Assembly: GCA_013397845.1 (NCBI GenBank)
Contig: VZTG01008547.1
Location: 1,292,008-1,356,007 of the forward strand
DNA: 64,000 nucleotides
Direction of reading: 5' to 3'
Source of the DNA: Melanocharis versteri
Taxonomy: Eukaryota; Chordata; Aves; Passeriformes; Melanocharitidae
In this document: positions 49,945 through 62,900 of the stretch, piece after piece
How positions within the stretch are numbered: position 1 is the first letter of the stretch
Layout: each line of letters begins with the position of its first letter
Made by a program: the position numbers and the translations under genes
Notes under the pieces: model-generated
Databases searched by the model: none
What the model was told of the DNA's origin: nothing
What the model saw: only the letters and a program-made list of their open reading frames with translations

Positions 49945-52900
49945 TGTAGTTTATGAAGAAAAAATATTAGAAAATCCTGCATTATGATCTCTCTGTGACA
50001 GCTAAAGATTGACTTGGAGCTTCAAGAAACCTTTCAGGTAATTGAAATTTCTGCTGCATACAGATTCGTTGCTTTTTTTGTGCTGCTTCAGCATTTTTCA
50101 GAATAAAATCATGGTACGTTAAGTGAACATATGTAATACAAGAGATTTAGTTGATGAATTGCTCCAAAGTCTTCCTCATGCATATTCACTGGAATTGCGC
50201 CACAGGTGAAATTGGTTCTTTTTTTTTTCTCTGCCACTGAATTATATTCTGAGTTATTATTTTGCATCAAAAGGCAAATGCTAATAATAGCAATCAGCTT
50301 GCTTAGTCCAACATCCTAAGTGTGTAAGTGGCGTAATGATTTCAGCTATGGTGCTTTATCAGCAGCATGCTTGGGTCTGTGCCAGCTAAAGAGTATATAG
50401 TATAAAATAACACCACTGACATACTAACATTGAGAATTTTTATAATTCCTTAGAAGTACAATGTTTTAAAAATATTATACAGAAGATTGTTCTCATTCCG
50501 TCTCTGACTCGCTTTATTAACACTAACTCTAAGATTTGCTTGGAGAAATTGGCAGTAGATAGATTTGCTTTCTCACTGCTGCACTAATCTAAGATTGTAC
50601 ACATGGCTTAAATTATACGTGATGGAAAAGAGAAGAGTGGAGAATTTAATTTAATTAAATGACCAAGTTGTCTCAGTCCAAACACATTTGGTCAAAAATT
50701 GTGCCAGCAATTGCTGTAACAATGTTCAGACTGACCCCAGCTGAAATACAGCTATAATACACTGTTTGAATTTAAAAAAAAAATATTAAAATAAACAGAA
50801 ACCCCTTAAATAAAGACCTGGTGCATAATATTAGCAATAAAGAAAGAATTTAGATCTACTAACCGAAGTTTTGTTTGTGTGTGTCACAAGGACACGTTTC
50901 TTGATGGAGTGTCTTGCTCTGAATTCTGCAAAAGACTTGCAGGAAAAGATCCACAAAGATGCATCTTAGTTTTCCAGGTTTCCTGGTGACCAGCACATTA
51001 TCCATCTACTACCTCCCCTACTACACATTCAGGCGCTAAAAAGGTCTGTCTGAGAGTCCTCTTGCTCATAGAAACTGATTTTCCCATATGGGCACAAAAT
51101 GGTTATTCAGAGTTTTCTGGCTCTTGCTGTCTCAGGTGACAGTCAAACTCCTCTGTGTTCCAGAGCTACGGAGCCCTTGTCAAGCTCATCCTTCATCCCA
51201 GACCTATGCCTAAAAATAAGACTCTGGCGGCAATAAATTTCAAATGTGATAATGTATGTGTTTTACATATTTAATCTGTATCTTATATATTCTTCTAAAC
51301 ACTACTTTGTAAAATGGAAAAAAATCCACCAAAAGCAACTCCCAGCACCTTAGGCTTTATTCTTCTCTACTTATTCATAAATAGATTTATATTCTTGTTC
51401 ATTCATTGATTCTTACTTTCTCTTCAAAGACTTAAAATAGATATTTTGTTATATTGCTATTATACAAGGCGATGTGATGCTTTGGTGCATCAGTGTTTTC
51501 TTTGGTAGGAATTCTTATTGTGAAACACACATGAAGCAATGTAATGATAAAAAAAAATCTTCCATCTTGTGTTTGATATCAACACCATTGAAAATAATGC
51601 TACCTTAGTAATCCATTCAATAGAAGCCAAAGCCTGATTGCTTAACATAGACTACCCTTCTGAATTTAGTGTTAGTGAAGCAATACCAGAATTCATGAAA
51701 GATTTAAAAATTGAGGACAGAGCATTAACATCTTGTTTCAGGGAAAAGGGGACTCACTGCTGTGGAACCTGGGGATGCCATATTTTCTCCACTGGCAAAG
51801 GTGGCTTTGCTGCTTTCTCCTTCCTGAGACCCCAAGTGCTTCTTTTGCCTTTGCCACTGCTGTACCAGGCTGGTGGTCATGGCACTGCAGCACTCAGTCC
51901 ACCAGTGTCAATTATTTTTTCAGCTAATGGGCTTCACAAAGAAGCTCTATAACCATGGCATTGGCACAACTGCGAAACAGCCTGTAATGATGCAGAAATT
52001 TGAAACAAGTTTTTGTTGGTGTAAAAGTTCAGCTATAATTTTTGACATGTTTTCGGCTTTCCTTCTAGAAACAGTAAGTGCTTTGGTTTATGTTTTCCCT
52101 CAGATTTTCCCTTAAAAGTATTGCTGTCTTTAAATCTCATCCTAATTACAGTGTTATAAGGGCAATAGATATAATTTGTCTGTTCATTACTGTGTTGTCC
52201 TTGTTGAGGGAGTTTTCCTTTTTCAGATAAACATGCTTTGGGCACATGTCAGCTGGCTAGCCAACATTGGTTTTGAGTTTGGGGTGTATACAAAGTGTTT
52301 TTGCTAAATAACTGTTCCTTTTCCCAGGAGATGAAGTTGGTAGGGCTGAATTGCTTAGTTACCTCCAAATATATATGAACTAAATCCACAATTTTCCTAA
52401 CATACACATGCAGGACTGATCATTGTGGAAAAACATAAATCTGAACAATCATGCTGGCCATCGCTATCTCTTAAACACAAGTGTACATGAACAAGCCTGT
52501 GGTGATTGTGCCCTCCGCTCAGACAACAGCTGCTCTTGCTCAGGACACGGAGCTGCTCTCACTAAATGAGAAGCTGGATGGTACCTCAGCATCAAGTGAC
52601 TGTACTCACCGTCCTGCATTCCTGTTCATGAAGTACACTCCACTGGTTAAAGTCACTTGCCTGGGGTTCTAGGTGGTTTTACTTCATCAGAGGGTTGGGC
52701 TGAGAGCACTCTCGAGTTGCAGAGTTACAGCTGGAATCACGGACCTTAAGTCACCTGTGATCGTTTGTGTGATCATCTGTCCATCCACTAACTCTCTGCC
52801 TAAACTTTTAATATGTAAATTTTTTTCTACCATTCCCTCTTCTGTTGAACTCCCTCTCCTCTGATGTTTTTGCCTTCCCACTTCTTTTGTCATGCTGCCT

Positions 52901-55900
52901 ATATTTATACATAGAAAGCATGATGCTCTCTCTCTCTAACACTAACATGACTTCTTTTGCTGTCATGCTCTCCTCTCTGCTTTTTTATTCTTTAACTTTC
53001 CTTGGTATAGTGAGTACTTTGTTTTAGGTACTAGCTCAGAGACTTCCGGTGTGGGACCCTTTTTTAAATTAATCCCGTAGTGCAGTCTCAATACAAAACA
53101 GTGACACAATTAACAGTATCTTCTGAATTCTGCTTGTGATGAGCATTGTGTATAAGTACCATGCATCCAGGAGAAAGAATTTTTAAATAGGCAAAGGGTA
53201 AGCTGGGGAAAAAAATCTTTATTGTACTATTGTACAGTATTGTTGTTAGAAATCGGTTTACAAGGAAATTACATCAGTGTCTTTAAAAATTACAACTAAT
53301 ATCACAGAAACATCACTGACTTCTATTTACAGAACATAACAATGCAGTTGGCTTCAAGAAAAACCTTGTATTTATTCATTTTAATAAACAGAATCTACTG
53401 GAATAAAATATTCTATTAAATTATATGTATTTTAACAGAACTTAACATGTAGGAGATTATCAGGTAAAGTATCAAATCTGTGCAAAACATGTAAACAGAT
53501 GGTACACATTATACTTATGACTGATGAGAAGTAATTTTTGGGTATAGTGAAAGTGATGCTTTCATCTGAAGATGTCATTTTTCTTGAAAACTAAAAATAG
53601 CTTCTTATTCAGATAGATTATCAGGCTATGTTGCATGGAAACCATTTTTCTCTATTACTGTACTTACGTAACACTGGCTTCAGGCTGAAAAGCACAATTG
53701 TATTTTCGTTAAATTAACAGTTTAAGGTCAGGTTCTTTCTCCCTCTGCTGCTTTATATATATGTGCAAGTCTTATTTCACGAATCCTCCGTGTCTTTTTG
53801 TGACGTACTGAGCTCCTGTAGCATAATGTAAGGGTTCACAGTAAAACATTGTGGAAGGTGGACTTGTGTCTTTTGCCCTTAGTCAAGCTGGTGGGAGTTA
53901 TAGCACTAAGTTATAGTTTCTGTCCTGAGCTCTCTGTTGATCCCAGAGGATGGTATTAGTATAAAAATTCAAAAGTTGAGTTTAAATAATTGTGGTTTTC
54001 TGTATTGCTGATGAAAATTAGGCCTTTTTTTTTTTTTTTTCTGGTGAAAAAGGATATCTCAGGGTTACTGAACTGGGGTTTTTTTTGTTGTTGTTGGTTT
54101 TTGCATTGAATAGCTTTTGTACAGACCCAAGTGTATTTGGATAACACATTTTTCAGTGCTTTTGCGTCTTTCAGTTTTAGTTGTATTTAACACTCAATTT
54201 CCTCCTCTTTTAATGATAATTTCACTACAGTGAAATACTTTTGTATTACTATTAGTTATTAAAGTATGTTCTGAACTATAATTTTAGGTTAAGACAGACT
54301 TTTTCCTCTAGAAATATATTTTCCGTATATTTTCTCTGCAAGACACGGGGACAAAATATTTGAAGAGGAATTTTCATGGGTCTGTGAGTTCTCTATTCTA
54401 CTTCGTGATTTTCCATTTCCCTTGCCTCTCCCCCAGCCTTTGGAGAGCTGTGTCTGTCCACCTTGGCAGTTACTCAGTATTCCTGCTGTCTGCACATATT
54501 GATTTCTGCTCTCCCTCCTTGCAGACCTTCAGAGATTCAAAGCTGTAACAAATAGGGCTGTGGTCCTGGGTGTTTATTGGCACAGTGTCTGTATCTGTAA
54601 CTGCTGTGATATGCCTTTTTTATAGATGAAAAGATGCTTCAGACTCAGGGTTGGAGTTGGTAGGAGCATATGCCCTCTTAAGAAAGGAAAAGTGAAATCT
54701 TTGTGATAGCCATTCAGAAGCAAACCATTTGACTAAGAGAGAGAGTCACATGAAATGGTGCTTCTAACTGTGAAGTTCCTCTGGGCTGGAGGGTAAGAAG
54801 GAGGCAACTGAACGAAGAAATGACTGCACAGAGACTCTCAGAGAGCTAAGGTTTGTTCAGAGATCTTAAGTGGGTTCTAACCCTTTATTTTAAGACGGGA
54901 TTCTAATGTGCAAATTTTGAGATTGTATATTTCTGTTAGCTGTGGTTTGAAATCCTTTTTTCCACTCTGTGAGTGTCTGGTTCCGGCGTCCCTATAAACA
55001 TACATTAGAAAGCTGTCAGCTACTGATTGTATTTTCCCAAACAGGTAAAGCCCTCACAGGTGCTGCAAGCTCAGTTAGATGTGCCAGTTACCAGCCATTT
55101 TTTCCACCTGCAGCTGACCCTTATCATAGCCTGTGAGCAGAAGCACTGCAATACTTCATCCTCAGAGAGAAGACTCCAAGACATGTCTTAAATGCTGGAC
55201 CTCAGTGCCCTGTTCAAGGGCCTGGCTGATGAACCCTGTGATTATTTTCTCACCTTCGTAGAATCATGTGGAAGAACTCTTGGGTCCATTTCTTTGGACA
55301 TAAGATCCTGAGGTCCAGATGTGCGATACCAAGTGCCATAGTGTACAAGCCTCGACATGGTAAATCTTCCAGTTTAGTGGGGTTATGTTTTTACAATGCT
55401 AAACCTGAAGGCATCTTCTCTAATTCAAGTACTAATGTCATCCTGAAAATTTCATCTTAAGGCACTGCTGGATGTAAAACTTCCTTGCTTGTTGCTGTGA
55501 AAAATGGATGTCACTCAACAGTAGATAGCTCAGTTCCACCATTTTAGCAATCTTGTTACTCCTTTGTTTCTTCCAAAACTGTGTTTGCCTGTAGTTAAGC
55601 ATAATGATTAGGACTCCAAATTGTATTTAGTCATTTTGCATTCTTTAAAAATCTTCAAAGCTCCTAGGGTTCTTCTTATTTTCGTGATTACCAACAACTA
55701 ATGTCCCAGAATGCCTTCAAGCCTCTTCTAATGACTCTTTTCAGCTACATCTCAGTTCAGATGAGCTTTATTTGAAATTTTCAGAACAGACAATTTTTGG
55801 AGATGCAATATGTCAAAAAGTGCTAAGAGACTCTTCAAAACATAATTAGCACCTATTTTTTCTGAGTATCGTATCTTACAAGTGGCTGTACCCAAGCACT

Positions 55901-55989
55901 GTCAAATTTGGGCCAATGGCTAGTGAGAAATATCTGCAATATGTGGAAAAAAATGAACATTTTGTTCTGTTAGGAGTTTCTTTTGGTTT

Positions 55990-56075
55990 TGTGTTTCAGG
56001 GTTGTGGGGTTTAGGTGTTTTGGGTTTTTTTTTGTTTGGTTTGCGTGGTTGTTGGTGTGGGTTTTTTTTCAAAGA
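55990..56075. repeat. G/T-rich low-complexity tract
   Basis: About 85 bases almost entirely of G and T on the + strand (GGTTTT, GTTTGGTTT, TGGTTGTTGG), the mirror image in composition of the C/A tract at 47,745. No fixed unit. Confidence 0.85.
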
Positions 56076-56904
56076 TCTAAAGACTAGAGGTGGAGTTGAG
56101 AATCCTGAAAGGAAAGCAGAGAGCCAAATGATAAATGATCAGATCTTCCTCTCATTTATTCATTTTTTTCATCTATAAAAGAGCAGGAGCTAAGAAATTG
56201 AAAATCACTTTATTTCTAATTCTTGGAAGGAGTATGGTATAGGATCAAGGGACCAAGTCTCACTGAAATGTTTTCTCTGCAATTAGAAGAAAATCTCAAA
56301 TGCATGGCTTCTCTCCCCTAAAAAAAACAGATTACAAATACCAAATCAGAAAAGCATCCTAATTTTGCAATTTCCTTTAGCTACAGAACTTTTAGTCCCA
56401 CTGCATTTTCCATTCACCTATGGAGAGGCAGCCTGACAGGACTGCTGTGCACAGCTATTAGGTTTAATTGCCATGGCTTTACTTTGCTTTTCTTTACTCA
56501 GAACATGTTTGTGGCTAAAAATAGAGCCATTCTTTTCTGATGTAGATATAACATCTCTAGGAGCTTAAAGGCTTGCACACCATTCACCAGCAGAATAGTG
56601 ATTTATAAAATACTTACAAGGGAGCAACTCTGTAGAAAGCTAACATTTTTCAGCTGAGGAATTGTTTTAGATGGTCAAGCCATATTTGTGTTCTTTTAAT
56701 ATTTAAGCCGTAGTCTTTCTCCAGCCCTCATTTCCTGTTTCTATTTTCCATTTAAGAATTTTTTTTTTCTCAAATTACACATTATGATGTACAGGATGGA
56801 TCAATATGAGCCTCATTGAACATAAATGGTCAGATAAAATGAGAGGATTACTGTTCAGTACTTTATATGCCTTGTGTAAATCATAGAGAACAGCCCATAG
56901 AGTA

Positions 56905-58167
56905 GAGGCAAAGATAACTATGAACAGCCAGCATGATTTTAGGAAGGGCTGGTGCTGCCTGATCAATCTGATCTCCTTTTATGACCTGCCTGGTGGATGT
57001 GGGGAAGGCCATGGTATTGTCTACCTGGACTTCAGCAAAGCCTTTGACACCATCTCCCACAGCACACTCCTGGAAAAGCTGGCAGCCCACAGCTTGGACC
57101 TTTGCCGGATCAGAACTGTCTGGATGGCTGGGCCCAGAGAGTGGTGGTGAATGGTTTCCCATCCAGTTGATGTCCAGTCACCAGTGGTGTCCCCCAGGGA
57201 TCTGTGGTTGGGCCTAGTTCTGTTTAGTATCTTTACTGATGATCTGGATGAGGGGATTGAGTCCATCATTAGCAGATTTGCAGATGCTTCCAAGTTGGGT
57301 GCTAGGATCTAGGAGGGCTCTGCAGAGGGATCTCAGCAGGCTGGATAGATGAGCTGAGACCACTGGCATGAAGTTCAACAAGACGAACAAAGTACACCTT
57401 GGCCACGATGTAGTGCTACAGGCTGGGGACAGAGTGGCTGGGAAGCTGCCTGGTGGAAAAGGACCTGGGGGTGCTGGTCCACAGCAGCTGAACCTGAGCC
57501 AGCGTGTGCCCAGGTGGCCGAGAAGGCCAATGGCATCCTGGCCTGTATCAGCAATAGTGTGGCCAGCAGGACCAGGGCAGGGATTCTTCCCCTTTACTCC
57601 GCACTGATGAGGTCACATATCAAATCCTGTGTTCAGTTCTGGGCTGCTCAGTTCAGGAGGAACATTGAGGGGCTGGAACATGTCCAGAGAAGGGCAACGG
57701 AGCTGGTGAAGGGTCTGGATCAAGTCCTGTGAGGAGCAGCTGACGGGGCTGGGGGTGTTTAGCCTGGAGAAAAGGAGGCTCAGGGATGACCTTATCNNNN
57801 NNNNAGAAAAGGAGGCTCAGGTATGACCTTATCACTCTCTACAGCCACCTGAAAGGAGGCTGTAGCCAGGTGGGGGTTGGCCTTTTCTCCCAGGCAACCA
57901 GCAACAGCACAAGATGATACAGTCTTAAACCTGCACCGGGAGGGGTTTAGGCTGGACATTAGGAAAAATTCTTCACAGAAAGGGCGATTAGATATTGGAA
58001 TGGGCTGCCCAGGGAGGTGGTGGAGTCGCTGTCCCTGGAGGTGTTTAAGAAAAGACTGGATGTGGCACTCAGTGCCATGGTCTAGTTGACATGGTGGTGT
58101 TTGGTCATAGGTTGGACTTGATGCTCCCAGGGGCCTTTCCAACCCAATTGATTCTGTGATTCTGTGA
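56905..58167 (+). mobile_element. Long CR1 LINE 3' portion with decayed reverse-transcriptase sequence, plus strand
   Basis: This is the largest transposable-element piece here. Its first part encodes reverse-transcriptase residues such as YLDFSKAFDTISH (about 57,020-57,060) and, in another frame, FTDDLDEG near 57,235. The catalytic FADD-type box reads F-A-D-A-S-K-L-G at 57,277 onward, so the second Asp codon is changed. Stops and frame changes break the frame throughout. The 3' UTR follows, with 'ggctgcccagggaggtggtg' near 58,003, and the element ends in 'attctgtgattctgtg' at about 58,167. It is 5'-truncated near 56,905 and cannot be active. A small gap lies inside it. Confidence 0.95.
57768..57833 (+). 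other. 8-N gap flanked by a 29-nt direct repeat (likely assembly duplication)
   Basis: The 29 bases at 57,768-57,796 (starting agaaaaggaggctcag) recur at 57,805-57,833 with one difference, and only eight N stand between them (57,797-57,804). A CR1 consensus has this segment once, so the likely cause is two contig ends that overlap but were not merged. Confidence 0.85.
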
Positions 58168-59840
58168 ATGGTGTGCCCCCAAATGGAAGACAGGCCTTGT
58201 CTACTGGCTATTTTGGAACCGGGTACTCTAGACCAGCTCCCTAGAGCCAGCTATGTCTATTGCGGTTGACAGGCTGTTTCTCCACTGATTTTGGCAAAGT
58301 GAACTCAGAGTTACTATGCAGTGAACATGCTCTTACTGAAAGTAAACTGAAATTTGCTAGCAGCAGTGCTAAGTCAATCACCACCTGCCAAATGTTTTTT
58401 CTTTCTATTTGTTATGGTAAATTAATTATCATTTCAAACAGCTAGACTTTTTTTTTTCCTCTGAATTCTTGTTCACATAATGTGCTTGATCTCCTCTTGC
58501 AAGCTGGAGTATGCTAGGAAAAGAATGACTTTTGTTTCCTACTAGAATATAAATCCAGTAGTATAGTGTGCAGAAAATAATGTGAAAACTCCTCGGGGGA
58601 GCTCTGTAGCCCGGTTCTCAAAGATAACAGAAATATTAATATCTTCATCTTAGGTATCAAAGATGCGGGCTGACTTATGGGCTACTCATCAGTAGCCTAA
58701 AATGTCTTTTTTTCTTTGCCTATATTGGTATGTAATGATATAGTTTTAAAATACAGTTCTGATTGCTGGTGAAGGGAGCAGGACCAGACTGGTAGCCCTG
58801 AGGGCTTTGCAGTCTCCTGTTGATACACAGGCCAGGTGACAGCAGTCAGTCCTGTGCCAGGACAAGGAGGCAGCTGAAGGAGCCCTGTTCATAGGCACAG
58901 CAACAGTTGTTTGTGGATCACCCCATCATGTGAGTAAGTACACCATAACAAACAGCTAGACTGGAAACAGTATTCAGTAGAGTGACACTCCTGTCTCAAG
59001 GCACAATTCAGTAATTTCTGCTTGAGAATTATATCCTTAGCTCTTATGTACTCAGCTGAGCAGTATGTGCTTTCCAAAGGTCTTATTAACAGAGGTTATC
59101 CTACTTTTCTAAGAGAGTTTTTATCCTCCTACATTACTCGAATGCCAGCAAACAACCTTTCAAATCGAGAATAAAATTCACATTCAGGATTTCGTCTGTG
59201 GATTTTCAGGTTTTGAGACCATGATGTTAGCACCCTGAAAAGGAGCATAATTACACAGGAGGTGGAGATCCAGGCTGAGATCTGCTCAGGAGCTCATTTC
59301 AGAAGCACAGGTCCCCTGGAGTGCTAGCAGGGGTATTGGAAGGGGTTGCTGTATTATCGTTCTCCCTAGGTCTGCATAGGAAATCGTACCTATCTGTCAC
59401 CAATGCAAAATTCTTCCCAACCCCCTGGAGAGAATGTAATTCTGTTTGTGTCTGAAGGAAGAAATATCTGAGGGCAAAGTGGTAATTTGTTGACTATGGC
59501 TTTGGCCTCCCAGCTGAGTCTCCTCACAAAGGTGTAATTTAGGTCTTACTCTGCAGCTCGCTTTGGTGTGTCTTCAACCTGGAGCATGTATGGTGTGCCC
59601 CCTCATTCTGCGTCCAGGTATAAAGTTAAGAATGTTGTGGACAATGTGAATTTATTTAGTCAAGCTTAAAAATGACCAAAACAACTTCTTAATTATCTCC
59701 CAGCATTTGTGCCTTAACTGCGTTTTTTATGTGCTCTTCAAGACTTCATTAAGGGCAATGAAATATTTCATGTAAGCTGTAAACCACATTTGATATGGAA
59801 CTGAATGTCTAGCTCTTGTAACCTATGCTGGATTTAGCCT

Positions 59841-59978
59841 CACTAGAGATGCTCAAGAACTGTCTGGACACAATCCTGTGCAATGTGCTCTAGGATGACC
59901 TTGCTTGAGCAGGGAGGTTGGACCAGATGACTCCACCAGTGTTCCCTTCCAACCTGACCCATTCTGTGATCCTGTGAT
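59841..59978 (+). mobile_element. CR1 3' fragment, plus strand
   Basis: 'gctcaagaactgtctggaca' followed by 'tgaccttgcttgagcaggga', 'ggttggaccagatgactcca' and a terminus 'attctgtgatcctgtgatgc' matches an avian CR1 3' end in order and orientation. It is 5'-truncated. Confidence 0.93.
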
Positions 59979-62900
59979 GCTGAGATTTTTCATGCTCTTT
60001 CTAAAGCTAAACACATTTAAAAGTCTCTAGAAGGGAGCTCTTCAGCCAGTTAGCACATTATATCAATAGGAATGGTAATTATTACTGGTTACTTCATGTT
60101 TTCTGGGGTGTGCCTACAGATTTCCATTTTGCAGCTATTACAATTACACTAATTATACAGTTAAAAACACCCTACACGAGTATACAGATTTCCTTTTGTT
60201 TGAAGAATGCACATACTAATGGGATCTTTTCAATACAAATTAAGCCATTTTGAACTATTCAAGTTAATTTACATAATAGACCTTGCCTATGAAGCTTAGC
60301 ATTTTGGTCTTGATTAAACAAGGATAAACAAAGATATCTGGGAGTGCACTCATTACTCCTGTGAAGCCTTCCTGCTGTGAACAGGAACTGAAGTTTTGTT
60401 TGTTTGGATTTTTTTTAAAGTTTGCAATTAGATTTAAGCCAAAACAAAATATGTGTAGACATATTTGGGTAGAAGTGCTCTTCAGATCCCCTTTTTTCTT
60501 CTCTCAGATATAAAAGACAGTGAACAGCAAATATTTCTGAAGTTTGTTGCACTGATACCCTTTTCTACAAACAGGTGAGGAGAATGGACACAAGTTACAA
60601 GTCCAAATGGCCCTCTCCTTTTCTTGTACCTTTCAGAAACAGGGGAGCATATCCCAGGTTTCAAGTAGAGAAGTCTGCTGAGCATGGGGAGAAAGAAGGG
60701 CTTCAAAGTAGTCTCCTCTTGCTTCTTTTTATATTTGGCCTTCAAAATGTCCACCTCTCTGTTAAGAATGGGAGGAAGGGAACAGCAAAAGGAGTGTGCA
60801 AAGATCACAGAGAGGGACTAGACTGAGGCTGTAAAGAAGAAGGATGAGCAAACGATTAACAGTCGGCTGTAATTCCAGCAGCTGGTCATCTGAAACAGAC
60901 TGGCATTTCTCTCCACAGAGCCATGCATTGAATAATTAATAATTATGTTACGGACACAGCAGTTAAAAAAACCAAAACCACAAATAAAAACAAACACCCC
61001 CCTCCCCAAGTTCTAAATGTGCAGAATATCGTGCGAAAGGTTTCTTCAGCATTGGCTGTATTAAGACAAGCTACCATGCTTGAATTTCTTTCTTTTTCTA
61101 ATTGTTAAAGAAGTATTCCCTTTGTACATATGTGATAGTTAAACCCTTTTTTGCATTCTCTAGCCTAGGTCTGAATGAGAACTGATTATTGTCAGTATAT
61201 TTTTATTTGATCATTGTTGCCATTTGGATCCAAAGGTTTTTGTTTCCTTGATCAAGATTCAACAATATATAGATAAATAAGGAGCCCCAGGCTTGCCTTT
61301 CCATTCATATTATACATTTGTTTAAGGTTACAACTAATTTTATTTTTTCTCTTTCTGCTCGTAATTCCTAACGCATATCTACAGTCATTTTCTAAAATAT
61401 GTCCTGGTGTGATCCAAGCTTACTTCTGTGTCCTTTAGTGCCACTGCCTTCCTTTTCTGTTTCATCTCACATATTTCTCCTTTTTCCTTCTTCTTTTAAG
61501 CACAGACAGTCAAGCAGGTTTTTTTTTTGCCGGTAATCTTGGGTTCAGAACTCTCACACTGGGAATCCCTGCACTGCCTCGTCTTCTTCCATCACATTCA
61601 CTTTGTGCTTTTCATCTTCTGGAAGCCACTATATCTTTCCTGTCTGGTTCATTTTTGTATTTTATCAAATTGCTCTGTAGTCTGCTGCAAAGGGAACTAT
61701 CCTTATCTCCCCCACCCTTCTTTTATGCAGTTCTCCACCACAGGTAAGGTTTCAGGCTGCCTGTGACCCATTTCTGCTGGAATGCCAGTGACGAAGCTCT
61801 GAATTTTAGTGCTTTCCAGTACATTGAGAGGATGATGGGATATGAAAAACAGATGATTATTTTAGTATGCAAAGAGGTCAGTATATCAGTAGAATTGGTT
61901 GTATTTCTGCCCAAACATCCTTCTCCATCTCGGTATCTTTGAGAGCATAAACAGAATGAAGACTGTGTTCATGTCTGTTCTCTGCAGTAGCTACCAAACA
62001 TAGCCCAATCTTAACCAATACATTCAAGTGCTGTGTTAATGGTGCTATTTAATAATAAAAGGCAAATTTTTGTAGCACTAAATACAACTTCAGTTCATCA
62101 TTACTCATTGCAGTTCTGCCTCCCTGTTTTTTTGGTTTTTTTTTTTTCCCTGTTGCCATTTAAAACAAGGAACACACAGACTGTAGGGACGGATGTTAAC
62201 ACGCGAATTCAAAGGGAAAGTCCCTTGCTCCGTTTAACATATGAACTGATGCTTTAAAAATTATCTGCTTCAGTGGTAATTTTACCTTGTGATGAAAGTT
62301 AGGCTTTAAATATGTAAAATGCAGTGAGAGGGCAGAAAACACCATCAGTAGCCTGGAAAAGTTGTCTTGTTTTCCTCAGAATAATTACATGACCTTCCTC
62401 TCAAAGGCAGGTCTGTTTAATTACCAAATAACTTAGAAACACAGGAAAGTGCTTCAGAAGCTGTCCACTGGTTTAGCTGAGGAGGAGCTGCAGGAACTCC
62501 TGAGGCTTGGAGGGAGCTTGAAGGACAGGTATTGACCTTTTTGTTCACGAATGCTTTTTGGGATGTAGACGTCTAGGAGCAGAGAGCTATTGTTCCAAGG
62601 TTCTGCTGAAATAAGACAGCTGAGTCCAAAAGACTTAGAAGACAAAATTGCTCTCTGGTGAATAATGTGTGACATAACAGGGAACAATCTGTGGAGGACT
62701 TTACAAGGTATGTGGTAACAGTAGTAACATTTTTCATGCTCTCCAACATGTATTAATCAATATGTGTTATATATTGACTAATAAGAGAAAGACAACTTCT
62801 AAATTATGCAGTACTAGGGCAGCAGAATATTGACTTGTAGAAAGCCAAACAGGCCCTTCATCCTCCTCACCCTCCAGTAGTATTTATGCATAATGGTTCT

